A stretch of 64,000 nucleotides of DNA from Oceanicoccus sagamiensis (GTDB lineage: Bacteria; Pseudomonadota; Gammaproteobacteria; Pseudomonadales; Dasaniaceae), in assembly GCF_002117105.1 (NCBI RefSeq), contig NZ_CP019343.1, positions 2,604,001 to 2,668,000 on the forward strand, in the 5' to 3' direction. The position numbers were made by a program, and so were the translations under genes. The notes beneath the pieces were generated by a model. The model was not told the DNA's origin, searched no databases, and saw only the letters and a program-made list of their open reading frames with translations. Of this stretch, positions 10,901 to 19,293 are shown piece by piece. Positions within the stretch are counted from its first letter, which is position 1. Every line of letters starts with the position of its first letter.

Positions 10901-11145
10901 CGCAGTTTATTAATCCCTACAACACCTTCAATCGCTTCTTCAATACGAATGCAAACACTCTCTTCCATTTCCAGCGGGGTGGCGCCCAAATAGGCCACGT
11001 TGACGCTAATCGTATCGGTATCGATAATTGGATATTCTTCTTGATAGATGGAAGGAAATGACAGCAGTCCACCTATGATAAATATCCACATCAATAAATT
11101 GGCCGCAACAGGGTTATCTATAAACCAGCGAATCATGGTGTTCAT
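7990..11145 (-). CDS. RND-family efflux permease (AcrB/HAE1-like)
   Basis: This 1051-residue inner-membrane pump is driven by proton antiport. It has 12 predicted membrane helices in two halves: helix 1 near the N-terminus (NPVAANLLMWIFIIGGLLSF), then a large porter loop, repeated after about residue 530. The proton-relay motif GILVDDAIVVGE is intact in helix 4. The start overlaps the stop of the membrane-fusion gene upstream by 4 nt, so the two are translationally coupled. There is no outer-membrane TolC partner here. The divergent TetR gene is the likely regulator. Exported substrates cannot be read from sequence. Confidence 0.93.
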   Translation of the reverse strand: MNTMIRWFIDNPVAANLLMWIFIIGGLLSFPSIYQEEYPIIDTDTISVNVAYLGATPLEMEESVCIRIEEAIEGVVGINKLRTRAQENNCRVDAELVASTDKARLMSDIKNRVDTISTFPRDIEKPAVSEMVFTSKVMQIAISGDTDERTLKRLGERVRDDLLGKPGISQITLNYVRPYELTLEVSELNLRRYGLTMQKIADAVRNSSIDLPAGSIRAASGEVMLRTKEQSYSREDFEQVVVLTRADGTQLSLKDIATIKDGFEESEMIARFNGMPAVIVDIQRVGNEDILAIADNVKAYVVAMDNWKPDGITATIWNDESNDLVERLDVLADNAISGMALVLISLAIFLNLRLAFWVAAGLAIAILGALTLFPTLNIAISTLSVISFIMVIGILVDDAIVVGERVFSYQRKGLSWRDAAVTGTQEVSIPVIFGVLTTTATFLPLMSIPGHLGPFFMVIGVVAILALVFSIIESQLILPAHLAHPFKQEEKSTGGWHSFQQKISDKLEDFVEQKFRPALIVALDNRRTTLAIACSVVLITLSMLISGWINVQFFPAIAGNTITVRLTMPEGTPLSKTTVVVAKLEAAAEQLATELDSDYPLAEGSHLRFSLSSIGGSTGAGSHGGISTSDANMAEIILELAPSEQRPVTTSIANRWRELTGPVPEAVELAFTATEVSAGAPVDIEFRGRDINELRLVAAELRQSLSAYPGVFDVSDSFRGGKQEIQLQLLPEAQTLGITAADLARQVRQAFFGEEVQRIQRGQDDIKVMLRYPEDQRRSISHLENMRIRSADGTEVPFARVATFQLGRGFSTINREDGQRLVRVTADVNRDIVMPEEVLSALREDVMPGLLANHPTVKFSLGGEAEQRSKAFYGLIKSFALSMVLVYTLLAIPLKSYLQPLIIMSVIPFGAIGAILGHFLIGQPLAFFSILGIVALSGVVVNASLVLVDYVNRQRRQGVALKVALVEAGCVRFRPVLLTSVTTFLGLLPIILSPSKEIGFFMPMAISLAFGVLFATAITLFLVPCIYLMFSPKQDYIAEEKNLSDNQHASA

Positions 11146-12338
11146 AGTGCAGCAGCCTTTTGTTGATCTGCGGTTTTATCGATCGGCATCACTTCAATAC
11201 CATCAATCACAAAGGTGGGAGGTGCCTCAGCAATTTTTTCTCCTGCCTCTAGCCCCTTGCTGACTAAAATATAATCCTGATCAATCCGCAGGATATCGAT
11301 TTTTCTAACCCGCAGGCGATTATCCTGGTCAAGAACAAGGACTGAGGTGTCATCGTATAAGCTGGTTCTGGGTAGGCGGCTAATATTATTTAAACTGCGC
11401 CCGGTAATTTCAGCATCGACAAACATACCCACTTGCAACGGTGGTTTGCCAGAGCCGATAGCGCCGTTATCCACTTCTACTACGGCATAAATCATACGGC
11501 TATTAGCATCGAGTTCTGCCTCGGTACGTACCAGCTTTCCCTGCCACTGATAACTTTTACCCGCATACTCGCCACTGACGGTGACATCGGCATGTTGGTG
11601 TTGCTGCAAGTTGCTGGTATTCGACAGTGGTAGATTCAGATAGGCCAGTTGGCTATCAACCATAGGCAGGCGCAGTTCTACATAACCTGTGGCATAGGCA
11701 GTAGCAATATCTTCGCCGCGGCTAATAAATTGCCCGATATCCACTTGCTCATTGCGGATGCGACCATTAAAGGGCGCCAGTAATTCGGTGCGGGATAAAT
11801 CGCGCTGGGCTTGTTTAAGACGAACCCGGCTATCGGTGGCATTGGCAGCGGCGACTCGGTCGGTGCGTCTGGCCTGGTCCAGTTGTGATTCGCTGGCAAG
11901 GCCCTTGCGGTGTAATTGCTCTAGCCGTTTTAATTCTGCGCTGGCTAATTCCGCTTCGACTTCGGCTTTGGTATTAGCTGCTTTGGCCAGTTCTACTTTG
12001 TCGATATAGTCTTCATTATCAATGCTGAGTAATACCTGCCCCTGTTCTATATAGCCACCGCTAACCAATTGCGGTGAAATACTTTTTACCCGGCCATCGA
12101 CCTCAGGGGTGAGGTTGGTTTCTGTTTTAGGGGTGACAGTACCCTGTGCAGAGACCGTTAGGGTGACCGCTTTAGGGGCGACCGAGGTGATCATCACATT
12201 GGGCAACACTCGCTCAACGGCTTTAACGCTAATTCTGGGTTTGCTGGTAATAATCAGCAAGCTGATTACTAGCGCCACAGCGATAATGACTAATGGCGAC
12301 TTAACACTCAGGTTTAGCTTTTTGATGATAGAGGGCAT
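11142..12338 (-). CDS. RND efflux membrane-fusion protein (HlyD/AcrA-like)
   Basis: This 398-residue periplasmic adaptor links the pump to an outer-membrane channel. One N-terminal membrane anchor (VIIAVALVISLLIITS) is followed by the lipoyl half-motifs (GTVTPKTETNLTPEVDGRVKS, then LLAPFNGRIRNEQVDIGQFI), an alpha-hairpin coiled coil between them (about 120-190), and beta-barrel and membrane-proximal domains. It is the first gene of the two-gene efflux operon and is divergent from tetR. Confidence 0.92.
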   Translation of the reverse strand: MPSIIKKLNLSVKSPLVIIAVALVISLLIITSKPRISVKAVERVLPNVMITSVAPKAVTLTVSAQGTVTPKTETNLTPEVDGRVKSISPQLVSGGYIEQGQVLLSIDNEDYIDKVELAKAANTKAEVEAELASAELKRLEQLHRKGLASESQLDQARRTDRVAAANATDSRVRLKQAQRDLSRTELLAPFNGRIRNEQVDIGQFISRGEDIATAYATGYVELRLPMVDSQLAYLNLPLSNTSNLQQHQHADVTVSGEYAGKSYQWQGKLVRTEAELDANSRMIYAVVEVDNGAIGSGKPPLQVGMFVDAEITGRSLNNISRLPRTSLYDDTSVLVLDQDNRLRVRKIDILRIDQDYILVSKGLEAGEKIAEAPPTFVIDGIEVMPIDKTADQQKAAAL

Positions 12339-12401
12339 TGCAAACAGGCTCGATATTAGAATTATAGGATAGGGAGATTACAGCACAGAGATCCATAAAA
12401 C

Positions 12402-12416
12402 GAAACATTACTGTTC
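12402..12416. promoter_or_regulatory. candidate TetR operator between efflux operon and tetR
   Basis: GAAACATTACTGTTC is an imperfect dyad (GAAACA/TGTTC around TTAC) in the 174-nt divergent gap. It lies just upstream of a TATATG hexamer at 12421-12426, where a repressor site would be expected. No binding consensus was matched. Confidence 0.3.
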
Positions 12417-12512
12417 TACTATATGCTAGGCTGCGCTTTGGATTTACAAATATTTACCCTGCAAAGTGCTAAAGCAAGACACAATCTATGGTTTTTGTTC
12501 GATGGAGGCCGG

Positions 12513-13091
12513 ATGGCCAAAAGCAATGAAAATAAGGCGAACCAGCCCCAGGCCCGAGTGACCAAAACACGGCAAAAAGTATTACATGCCAGTGGTCAGT
12601 TATTTGTCGAGCAGGGTTTTGAGCATGTCAGTGTTGAACATATCCTCGAGGCTACAGGTATTGCCCGCAGTACTTTTTATCGTTTGTTCGGCAATAAGGA
12701 AGCCGTGCTGGCCGAATTAACCTGCCCGGCTTTTATTGAGGGTGCAGAAAAGTTTAAGGCCTTGCAGTCTCTGGACGGCGTTGAGTTAATGCGAGAGTTA
12801 CTCGATGTCTATGTCACTTTGTGGGAGCAGTATGCCAGCGGTATGGTGTTGGCTGTCCGCTTAGGAAGACAGTACCAGCATATTATTAGCCAGGACCACG
12901 ATCAATTTGCCGCAGCGCTAAAAACCCTCATGACTAAAATTCAGCGCAAAGGTTTATTGCGCAATGGTGATGCCCTGTTAAGTACCATTATTATTGCGCG
13001 CACAGGTGTGCCTCTGTTACAAATTTATCAGGGGCAAAAATTACAACGGGAATTATTTATCAGTGCGATGGAAGGGATGTTATTAAGTTAA
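12513..13091 (+). CDS. TetR-family transcriptional regulator
   Basis: This 192-residue regulator has an N-terminal helix-turn-helix (ATGIARSTFYRLFGNKEAVLAEL, written here only as its core STFYRLFGNKEAVL) at about residues 40-65 and a variable ligand-binding C-terminal half. The frame is open upstream to 12423, but the ATG at 12513 has GGAGG (12504-12508) at good spacing and matches the usual family length. It is divergent from the RND operon, the classic layout for a repressor whose ligand is a pump substrate. Confidence 0.85.
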   Translation: MAKSNENKANQPQARVTKTRQKVLHASGQLFVEQGFEHVSVEHILEATGIARSTFYRLFGNKEAVLAELTCPAFIEGAEKFKALQSLDGVELMRELLDVYVTLWEQYASGMVLAVRLGRQYQHIISQDHDQFAAALKTLMTKIQRKGLLRNGDALLSTIIIARTGVPLLQIYQGQKLQRELFISAMEGMLLS

Positions 13092-13137
13092 GCACAGCTC
13101 TGGCATCACGTTTACGTTTTCTTGCAAGGGTTTTGCC

Positions 13138-13165
13138 CGCAGGGTGGATTATAAGCCACCCTGCG
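13138..13165. repeat. solitary degenerate REP palindrome
   Basis: CGCAGGGTGG and CCACCCTGCG flank ATTATAAG, a perfect 10-bp stem. The core GGTGGATTATAA matches the paired REP elements elsewhere in the window, but the usual GTAG foot is GCAG and the partner unit is missing. It lies between the convergent tetR and MOSC genes and may act as a 3' stem-loop. Confidence 0.75.
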
Positions 13166-13269
13166 ATAGTGGTTTCAACAAACTTAAAAGAATGCGTAAT
13201 CTTAGGCAGTGAGGTGGCTGTTTTCAGGGGCAGGGAGACCCAAAGTGCTTCGTGGGGCTGGCCGCATTG

Positions 13270-13710
13270 CTATGAGCTTACGGTCACGGTATCACCCGTA
13301 GTAATTTTTCCCGCTTGAATAACCTGGCAGCAAACCCCGCCGCGCCAGGCTGGTGTTAATGCTGACCTCAGTCCGGGGTAGGTTTTATCCATCCAGTGGC
13401 AGGGTGCAGTTTCATCGGTAATGCGCAGCTGCACATCGCCAAGGCTAATTATTTTGCCAAGGTCCTGACGAGAAAAACTGATGCCGCTTACTAGCAAATT
13501 GGCTCTGCGGGCGGTCCAGGGTAGTTCCGTGCCAGCTTCTTTGCAGGCCGCCACCCAGCATTCTTCTGACATCACCGTCACCTGACGTTTGCCAGGCTTG
13601 CCACGTAAATCATTTGCGACGCCAAACTCAACACTGACTGTGGTAGTACTAAGTGTGACCATTGGCTGTTTGGATTTTTTGCGCAGCGCTATGCCCGTAA
13701 GAGTTGCCAT
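13270..13710 (-). CDS. MOSC-domain protein
   Basis: This is a compact single-domain MOSC protein of 146 residues. The family (MoCo sulfurase C-terminal, YiiM-like) handles sulfur or molybdenum cofactor chemistry and molybdopterin-linked detoxification. Seen here: the opening GIALRKKSKQPM, a conserved GVANDLRGKPGKRQVTVMS-type segment, LPWTARRANLLVSGI, and Cys in ETAPCHWMD followed by RGGVCCQVI near the end. The last element resembles the conserved catalytic Cys region, but the assignment of the cysteines is uncertain. Confidence 0.8.
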   Translation of the reverse strand: MATLTGIALRKKSKQPMVTLSTTTVSVEFGVANDLRGKPGKRQVTVMSEECWVAACKEAGTELPWTARRANLLVSGISFSRQDLGKIISLGDVQLRITDETAPCHWMDKTYPGLRSALTPAWRGGVCCQVIQAGKITTGDTVTVSS

Positions 13711-13718
13711 GGCCAGTT

Positions 13719-14726
13719 CTATAGCTCCATGCTTAGTGAATCTAATTGTTGAAATAAGTCTGCCGGCAGCGACATATCTTCCAATGCCTGTTCCGCAGCC
13801 GCTTGCTGGCTATCATCCTTGCGGCAAATAGCATAAATCTCACAGGCAAGATTGGCCTGGTATAACACATGGGCATAGGGGCCAATAGGGTCCCCTGTGG
13901 TCAGGTTAACCTGTTGCTGTAGTGCTGAGCAGATTTCTTCTGGCAAGCTCCAGTCCTGGGCAATGGTATGGCTGAGGGCTTCTGAGGTGGACTGCATCAG
14001 TGGGGCAAAGGCAGCGTAGCCCGGCTGCTCTTCTTTGGCATTGGCCTTAAATTGATTGCTCAGCTCGCTAAACAGCGTGATTTTACCGATATCGTGCACC
14101 AGCCCTAGCAGGTAGGCTTTATAGGGCTCCAGACCGCGCTGCTTGGCGATCAGCTCACAGGCCACGGCGCAGCAAAGGGAGTGGGTCCAGAGCTTGTGGC
14201 CAAATTGCTCGTAGTAGCTGGACTTACGCTGGATAACCGGTTGCATTACCGCGGCTGATAGTACCGAGCGCAGCCCTTCAATCCCCAGTTTAACCACGGC
14301 AGTTTCAATACTGTTTACCCGTTTAGCAATAGGGTTGAAATAAACGCTATTGGCGAGTTTGAGTACAGCGGTGCTGAGTGCCGGGTCCTTGTTAATGATA
14401 TTGACGTAATCCCTGGCGGAGGTTTTGGGGTTGCGCAGGCTCTGTAATAGCTTGGGGATAATCGAAGGCAGGCGGGGCACCGCCTTGATACGCTTATCCT
14501 GCTCCTGCATAGCTTTTTCAACCACGCTAACCACCAGCTTTTGGGGGAGGGTCAGGGGTTTTTTATCATCGATATTGCCGATAATGGTGGTGTAGAAGCC
14601 GTACTGGGCGGTCAGGATACTATAGGTGCTGGGTTGTACCACCTCGATACCGTCGCTGATGGTATGGGCGGGTTTAGCCTCTTTAGCACCAAATACGGCG
14701 CGAAAGCGAGAAATAAGGCTGGCCAT
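13719..14726 (-). CDS. HDOD-domain protein
   Basis: This 335-residue cytoplasmic protein has an HDOD domain (about 75-270), a metal-poor HD relative used in signalling. Diagnostic parts are LPSIIPKLLQSLRNPKTSARD, INKDPALSTAVLKLANSVYF, VKLGIEGLRSVLSAAVMQPV and LLGLVHDIGKITLFSEL. No GGDEF or EAL domain is attached, so it is a stand-alone HDOD protein of unknown target. It lies 8 nt upstream of the MOSC gene on the same strand and may be co-transcribed with it. Confidence 0.85.
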   Translation of the reverse strand: MASLISRFRAVFGAKEAKPAHTISDGIEVVQPSTYSILTAQYGFYTTIIGNIDDKKPLTLPQKLVVSVVEKAMQEQDKRIKAVPRLPSIIPKLLQSLRNPKTSARDYVNIINKDPALSTAVLKLANSVYFNPIAKRVNSIETAVVKLGIEGLRSVLSAAVMQPVIQRKSSYYEQFGHKLWTHSLCCAVACELIAKQRGLEPYKAYLLGLVHDIGKITLFSELSNQFKANAKEEQPGYAAFAPLMQSTSEALSHTIAQDWSLPEEICSALQQQVNLTTGDPIGPYAHVLYQANLACEIYAICRKDDSQQAAAEQALEDMSLPADLFQQLDSLSMEL

Positions 14727-14846
14727 GGATAAGGGGTCCCTGATGATATTTGGCCCTAAGTATAGCGGTGATTTGCCGTCTGGGGAGGTGATTGGGCCGT
14801 TGATACGGGGGAGATTAGGAAGCTAATATTTCTTTTACGTATTTAC

Positions 14847-14874
14847 TTGGCAGTCGCCAAATGTCTTCTATACT
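14847..14874 (+). promoter_or_regulatory. sigma70-like promoter for a small transcript
   Basis: TTGGCA at 14847-14852 and TATACT at 14869-14874 are separated by 16 nt. Downstream are a small open frame and a strong terminator, giving a transcript of about 285 nt. Confidence 0.45.
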
Positions 14875-14902
14875 TAATCTAACCTCTATAAAGGTGTACC
14901 GG

Positions 14903-15070
14903 GTGATCAAGATGATAGGTGGTGCGCTGTATACATTTCTTTTGGTGATTGCGTTCTCTGCGCTGGGCAGAGTTTCACGATGTGGCCATCCAGTATATTC
15001 ATTACGTTGTCAATTTGTAGTCAGTAGTCGTTACAGAATTAAGCCGATAGCCTTATTGTTGCGTAGCTAA
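14903..15070 (+). CDS. possible small membrane protein
   Basis: This frame gives up to 55 residues from a GTG at 14903, or 52 from the ATG at 14912. The start MIGGALYTFLLVIAFSALG is one hydrophobic helix followed by a basic tail. An AAAGG sits about 10 nt before the GTG, and the frame lies inside a promoter-to-terminator unit. I do not recognise a family, and the RNA itself could be the product. Confidence 0.3.
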   Translation: MIKMIGGALYTFLLVIAFSALGRVSRCGHPVYSLRCQFVVSSRYRIKPIALLLRS

Positions 15071-15106
15071 ATACAATATGGGCTTTTCGTAGAGTCTCGA
15101 GGGAGA

Positions 15107-15164
15107 GCACGTAAGCATTATCTACGTGCATTTTTGGGGCGGGCATTATTGCCCGCCCCTTTTT
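15107..15164 (+). terminator. hairpin plus intrinsic terminator
   Basis: A first hairpin GCACGTA/TACGTGC (15107-15129) is followed by the perfect stem GGGGCGGGC/GCCCGCCCC (15136-15159, loop ATTATT) and a T5 run. The second is a strong Rho-independent terminator closing the small transcript before the next gene. Confidence 0.8.
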
Positions 15165-15323
15165 ATTGTCTGGAGAAAATGCCTGGAGAAAGTGCTGGTA
15201 CTGAAGTACCTATAACAGTAGCAGGGCAGGGCTTCTATTGCGCTTTCTGCCCAGTTATGGTCTTATTGCGCGGCCCTGAATTGGGGCAACAACAACCTAT
15301 TTAATCGTAGAAAGGAAAAAAGT

Positions 15324-15557
15324 ATGAAAGTTGTTAAAAAAACCTCCGAGTACACTATTTCACAACGTCGTGATGGCCGTTATGCAGTAGTTGGCAGTGA
15401 TAATAAGCCTGTTAATGGTGATGACAAAGTAAAAATCTTATTGGCTGAAGAGCTGATCAAAGTCACTGCTCCAGCCCCTGCGCCAGAGCCTGAGCCAGAA
15501 GCTGAAGAAGCACCTGCTGAAGAAGCCGCTGCGGAAGAGGGCGATGCTGCTGAGTAA
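15324..15557 (+). CDS. small conserved protein with A/P/E-rich tail
   Basis: The 77-residue product has an ordered first half (MKVVKKTSEYTISQRRDGRY... to about residue 50) and a low-complexity tail of Ala, Pro and Glu after VTAPAPAPEPE. The start has a clear AAAGGAAAA ribosome site, and a strong terminator follows at once, so it is a monocistronic gene. The first half resembles small proteins of unknown function seen in pseudomonads and relatives. The acidic tail is probably disordered. Confidence 0.7.
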   Translation: MKVVKKTSEYTISQRRDGRYAVVGSDNKPVNGDDKVKILLAEELIKVTAPAPAPEPEPEAEEAPAEEAAAEEGDAAE

Positions 15558-15577
15558 TTCCAGCCATTGTCGAGAGA

Positions 15578-15600
15578 GGCGCTTTTATAGCGCCTTTTTT
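15578..15600 (+). terminator. intrinsic terminator
   Basis: Stem GGCGCT/AGCGCC with loop TTTAT, followed by six T, sits 20 nt after the small-protein stop. Confidence 0.8.
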
Positions 15601-15615
15601 ACGCCTGGAGAAAAG

Positions 15616-15957
15616 TCAGTTGAGGGTTTTAGGCTTGGTGGAGGCTTGGTAATCCTGCTCAATCTTATCTTGTAACTCGGCCTGGGCAATGCCGGTTTTA
15701 CGCAGAGATTTTTGCAAGCGCTGGTCGCGCCGTGACCTGCGGTGCCGGGCAAGCAGGCTTTTAAATAGCCGCTGATGGCTATCACCGTTGATCAGTTCGG
15801 TGACTAAATCCAGTTCGATGCCGGTGCGGTAAGCAATACGCTGGGGGTGAATCTTATAGGCGTGAAACTCCGCCACCACATCAATCTGCTGCCTCAGGGG
15901 CTTGTCACTGACTTTGGCGTGGCTGTCGCTGGTTTTATTATTACTTATTGAGCTCAT
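15616..15957 (-). CDS. small basic hypothetical protein coupled to phosphatase gene
   Basis: The product is 113 residues from the ATG at 15957, chosen because ATGA overlaps the stop of the phosphatase gene upstream (translational coupling). The frame itself is open six codons further up. It is soluble and strongly basic in the second half (LFKSLLARHRRSRRDQRLQKSLRK). A helix-turn-helix-like stretch occurs near IHPQRIAYRTGIELDLVTELI, so it may bind nucleic acid, but I cannot name the family. Confidence 0.6.
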   Translation of the reverse strand: MSSISNNKTSDSHAKVSDKPLRQQIDVVAEFHAYKIHPQRIAYRTGIELDLVTELINGDSHQRLFKSLLARHRRSRRDQRLQKSLRKTGIAQAELQDKIEQDYQASTKPKTLN

Positions 15958-17057
15958 TCTGGTTGCCATAACCACTGTTGGTGAACGGGTTGCTCATTAT
16001 AAATATCGTAGACTTTTAATAAAATACCGTTGGCTAAAATATCCAGCTCCATAAAACCCTCCTGAGAGAGGGCAAAGTCGGTGGTATCGCTGGTGCCTAC
16101 ACCGCTTACTTTTGAGGTGTTGGCGGCACCGCTAACCAGTCGATATTGAGGGCCGTTGCCCTCGGGGTCTTTAAACACTTGTAAACTATGGTCGTGGCCT
16201 GCGGCAAATACCGATTTTTTATCTGCTAACAATCGTTCCATATCGTTGATCATGCGCTGGTATCTTGGGTGCTCAATATCCTGATCGTTCTCCCTGAACA
16301 GCTCCAGCATAAACATGGCAAATTGATAGCCGCGGTGGGTATAGTAGCCATTATGCGGGCCCATGGTCTCCATGGGGTGGTGGGCGGTGAGCAGGAGTAA
16401 ATTATCCGGATAGTCTCGGGCGGTGGTTTGCAGCAGTTGCTCTAAATGTTCAATCGCTTGCTGGTAGCTTGTCTCCTCCGCTTTAATTAGCCATTGGCTA
16501 TCGAGAAATACAATACTGATACCGTCCCGGTGAATAATTTCAGGCAAGGGGTCGGCGTTAACTCGGTGCGGGGCGAACTCGGCTTGTAGCTGGTTGTCTC
16601 TGGCATAGTCTTCAATATACTGGGCTTGGGAGTCCACCTGGTCGGCATACCAGTCATGGTTGCCCGGTACAATATACATTTCTGCACCGCTGCGTTTGGC
16701 AATCTGCAACTGCGCCTCTAGATGGCTGATATCTTCCAGTTGGCTGGCAGAGTACTGCTCGTCCTCATCTTTATTGGGGAAGCCAAAGAAATAAATATTA
16801 TCTCCCAGCATCACCACGGTGGTTTTTTCCGGCGCCAGAGTGGCACGGTTGATGGCTTTTTCCAGGCTGGGCTGCAACGGGTCAATCGCGGAATGCCCAG
16901 CATCTCCCAATAGTAGGATACGCTGCTTTAAAGGGGCGGTTTGCGGGCTGACTTGCGCTAGTTCTGCGTTGATATAAGGGCTGGTATTAGCCGGCTTGTT
17001 TGTTGAGCAGGCGCTTAACAGCACAATCAGGCAAAGGCCGGTTACTTTTAATCGCAT
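15954..17057 (-). CDS. calcineurin-like metallophosphatase lipoprotein
   Basis: This 367-residue protein has a lipobox (LLSAC, Cys16) and all metallophosphoesterase motifs: LLLGDAGH, MLGDNIYF, VPGNHDWY, LTAHHPM and FAAGHDHSLQ. It is expected to be a periplasmic, membrane-anchored, dinuclear-metal phosphatase of the purple-acid-phosphatase-like group. The substrate is unknown. The gene overlaps the following small basic gene by 4 nt. Confidence 0.85.
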   Translation of the reverse strand: MRLKVTGLCLIVLLSACSTNKPANTSPYINAELAQVSPQTAPLKQRILLLGDAGHSAIDPLQPSLEKAINRATLAPEKTTVVMLGDNIYFFGFPNKDEDEQYSASQLEDISHLEAQLQIAKRSGAEMYIVPGNHDWYADQVDSQAQYIEDYARDNQLQAEFAPHRVNADPLPEIIHRDGISIVFLDSQWLIKAEETSYQQAIEHLEQLLQTTARDYPDNLLLLTAHHPMETMGPHNGYYTHRGYQFAMFMLELFRENDQDIEHPRYQRMINDMERLLADKKSVFAAGHDHSLQVFKDPEGNGPQYRLVSGAANTSKVSGVGTSDTTDFALSQEGFMELDILANGILLKVYDIYNEQPVHQQWLWQPE

Positions 17058-17280
17058 TTTTATCTCTCGCTGGTAGGCGGTTTTATTAAACGTTGTTTCG
17101 CGACAGGTTTATAACGTAAATGATCGTATTTGTCATCGACAAGTGAGTGGATTGGTTGTTGTTGCTTATTCGCTATTCAACTACGCTTAAGAAGTCTTAT
17201 CATTTTAATCTGTATCATCCGGTTGACCGTAAAACTGGAGAAGAAAGCATAATAATCGAGCCTAAGCTCAGGAGTGGGAA

Positions 17281-19158
17281 ATGTTGAAGAAAACCTTAGC
17301 GCTGTCTATCGCGGCGTCTTTAATGTCATTGTCTGTCAGTGCCCAATCAAATTTTACTGAGCTGGTGGTATTCGGTGATAGCTTGATGGATACCGGTAAC
17401 TACGGCAATGGACTTCGCTTTACTAATGAGACCGCCCCCGGAGTGTATGCGCCTATAGCTCCGGATTTTCTGGCGGCCGGTTTAGGGCTGGAGTTGGTGC
17501 CTGCAGTTGAGGGTGGAAGTAATTATGGTGTGGGTGGCTTCCAAACCGCTCAGATTCTGGATTCAGTGTCTGGTGCGGGCCTACAGCCCAGTGCTGAATT
17601 TCCTATTGCGGGGTCTAGAGATGCCTACCTTAGCAATGTTAATGGCCAGATCTCATCGTCCACACTTATTTTAATTGACGGTGGCGGTAACGATTTGCGT
17701 AGAATCTTATTTGGTGATCCTGATGAAGCTGTCGCTGAGATTGGTATTTCTGCGGCTAATTATATTCAGGCAATTGGAGATCTGGCGGATGCCGGTGCCA
17801 AATATATTATGGTGGCAAATGTCCCTGATCTTGCAAACACGCCGGCTGTTCAAGCGATTGAGGCCAACGCCCCTGCTTTGGGAGCTGCCGCTGGCGCTAC
17901 CCAGGTTACTGAGGGCTATAACGGCGGAGTAGAAACCCTGGCAGCGCTGCAATTACCGGATGTTAATATTATCCCGGTCGATATTGCCGGCTTTATTGAT
18001 TATGTTTTTGAAAATGCCGATACCTATGGTTTTGCCAATGGTGATTTAACGGTGGGCACAGTCACTCTTGATCAACGCTCAATGTGTTACGACTCTTCAG
18101 GTGGGGGGTGTATTGAGCACCCAACCTTTGGTATTAGTGGAACAGCCCCGGACCCACGCGCTCTGGTGTTTAACGATACCCTGCACCCAACGGAAAAAAC
18201 CAGCGAGCTGTTTGGTGACTATCTCAATAATATTATTGCTGCCCCGCAAACTATCGGCCTATTACCAGAGCTGGCACTGACTGCAGGCAGAACCCAGAGT
18301 GCTGTTAGTGCTGATGAATTACGCCGCTCACGTTGGGGTAAGGCCGAGGGCCGTTTATTTGTAGCGGGTGAAATGGCTACAGACGAATATGACAATGGTG
18401 ATTCGCCTGAAACCGAAAATACCAGTATCACCGTGGGTAGAACCTTTGTTGCTTCAGATTCACTGGTTTACGGTTTGGCCTTAACGCTGGCCGAGCAAGA
18501 GTTGGATATCGATGGCGCGGATATTGAGTCGGAGTCTTGGGGTCTGAGTGGTATGTTCGGCTATCGTCAGGATAGGCTTTTTGTTGATACCACCGTTGCG
18601 CTATCTGTACTTAGCTATGACGGAATAAAGCGTGAATTTAGCCTGGGTGTTAATAATCTGACCGCAGAGGGTGACACCGATGGCCATGCCTGGACTGTAG
18701 ATAGTTTGGCAGGTTATGACCTGTTAGGTTCTGACTCCTGGCATTTGGCCCCGGCTATTGGCGTGCAATATATCAATACGACGGTTGATAGCTACACCGA
18801 GTCTGGCGGCGAGCTTTCAAATTACGCCTGGGGCGAACAGCGTCGCAAAAGCCTGGTATGGCGATATGGTGTGGTTGGCAGCGGTCAGTTGACCGATAGC
18901 ATCCGTGTTTTTGCGGAAGTATTTGGTGCCGAAGAGCAGGAAGATGAGACTGAAAGTATCTCGGCACGTAATACCAACCTGAACTTCCAGTCTTATAAGC
19001 TACCCAGCTTCCAGGCTCAGGATGACTCTTATATCTCGGCTGCCGTTGGTGGTTCCGTTAATGTCTTTAATGAAGCCAGCCTTAATCTTAGTGTCAATTA
19101 CAGTGACAGAGGTGATGGCTATGAGCAGATCATCTTTAGTTACTCCATGCCGATGTAA
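17281..19158 (+). CDS. GDSL esterase autotransporter (EstA-like)
   Basis: The 625-residue secreted esterase/lipase has a signal peptide (1-21) and a SGNH/GDSL passenger with block I VVFGDSLMDTGNYG (Ser near residue 34), block III IDGGGNDLRR and block V NDTLHPTEKTSELF (catalytic Asp/His). From about residue 345 a C-terminal autotransporter beta-barrel (ALTLAEQELDIDG, YQNIIFSYS-type strands) would anchor it in the outer membrane and expose the enzyme. The last residues are YSMPM, not the usual terminal aromatic. A terminator follows. Confidence 0.9.
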   Translation: MLKKTLALSIAASLMSLSVSAQSNFTELVVFGDSLMDTGNYGNGLRFTNETAPGVYAPIAPDFLAAGLGLELVPAVEGGSNYGVGGFQTAQILDSVSGAGLQPSAEFPIAGSRDAYLSNVNGQISSSTLILIDGGGNDLRRILFGDPDEAVAEIGISAANYIQAIGDLADAGAKYIMVANVPDLANTPAVQAIEANAPALGAAAGATQVTEGYNGGVETLAALQLPDVNIIPVDIAGFIDYVFENADTYGFANGDLTVGTVTLDQRSMCYDSSGGGCIEHPTFGISGTAPDPRALVFNDTLHPTEKTSELFGDYLNNIIAAPQTIGLLPELALTAGRTQSAVSADELRRSRWGKAEGRLFVAGEMATDEYDNGDSPETENTSITVGRTFVASDSLVYGLALTLAEQELDIDGADIESESWGLSGMFGYRQDRLFVDTTVALSVLSYDGIKREFSLGVNNLTAEGDTDGHAWTVDSLAGYDLLGSDSWHLAPAIGVQYINTTVDSYTESGGELSNYAWGEQRRKSLVWRYGVVGSGQLTDSIRVFAEVFGAEEQEDETESISARNTNLNFQSYKLPSFQAQDDSYISAAVGGSVNVFNEASLNLSVNYSDRGDGYEQIIFSYSMPM

Positions 19159-19180
19159 CGCCCTATTGACCCTTTAATTA

Positions 19181-19211
19181 AAAGGCTCTGCTTGCGCAGG
19201 GCCTTTTTTTT
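19181..19211 (+). terminator. intrinsic terminator of the GDSL autotransporter gene
   Basis: AAGGCTCTGC pairs with GCAGGGCCTT across a TTGC loop, then a T run follows. It begins 22 nt after the stop. Confidence 0.85.
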
Positions 19212-19293
19212 AACTGCGATTATTTGATCTGTTCGCTATAGAAATAGCCCTTGAATGCTATGCTTAAAATAGACCGTGACCGAGGAGAGTGCG

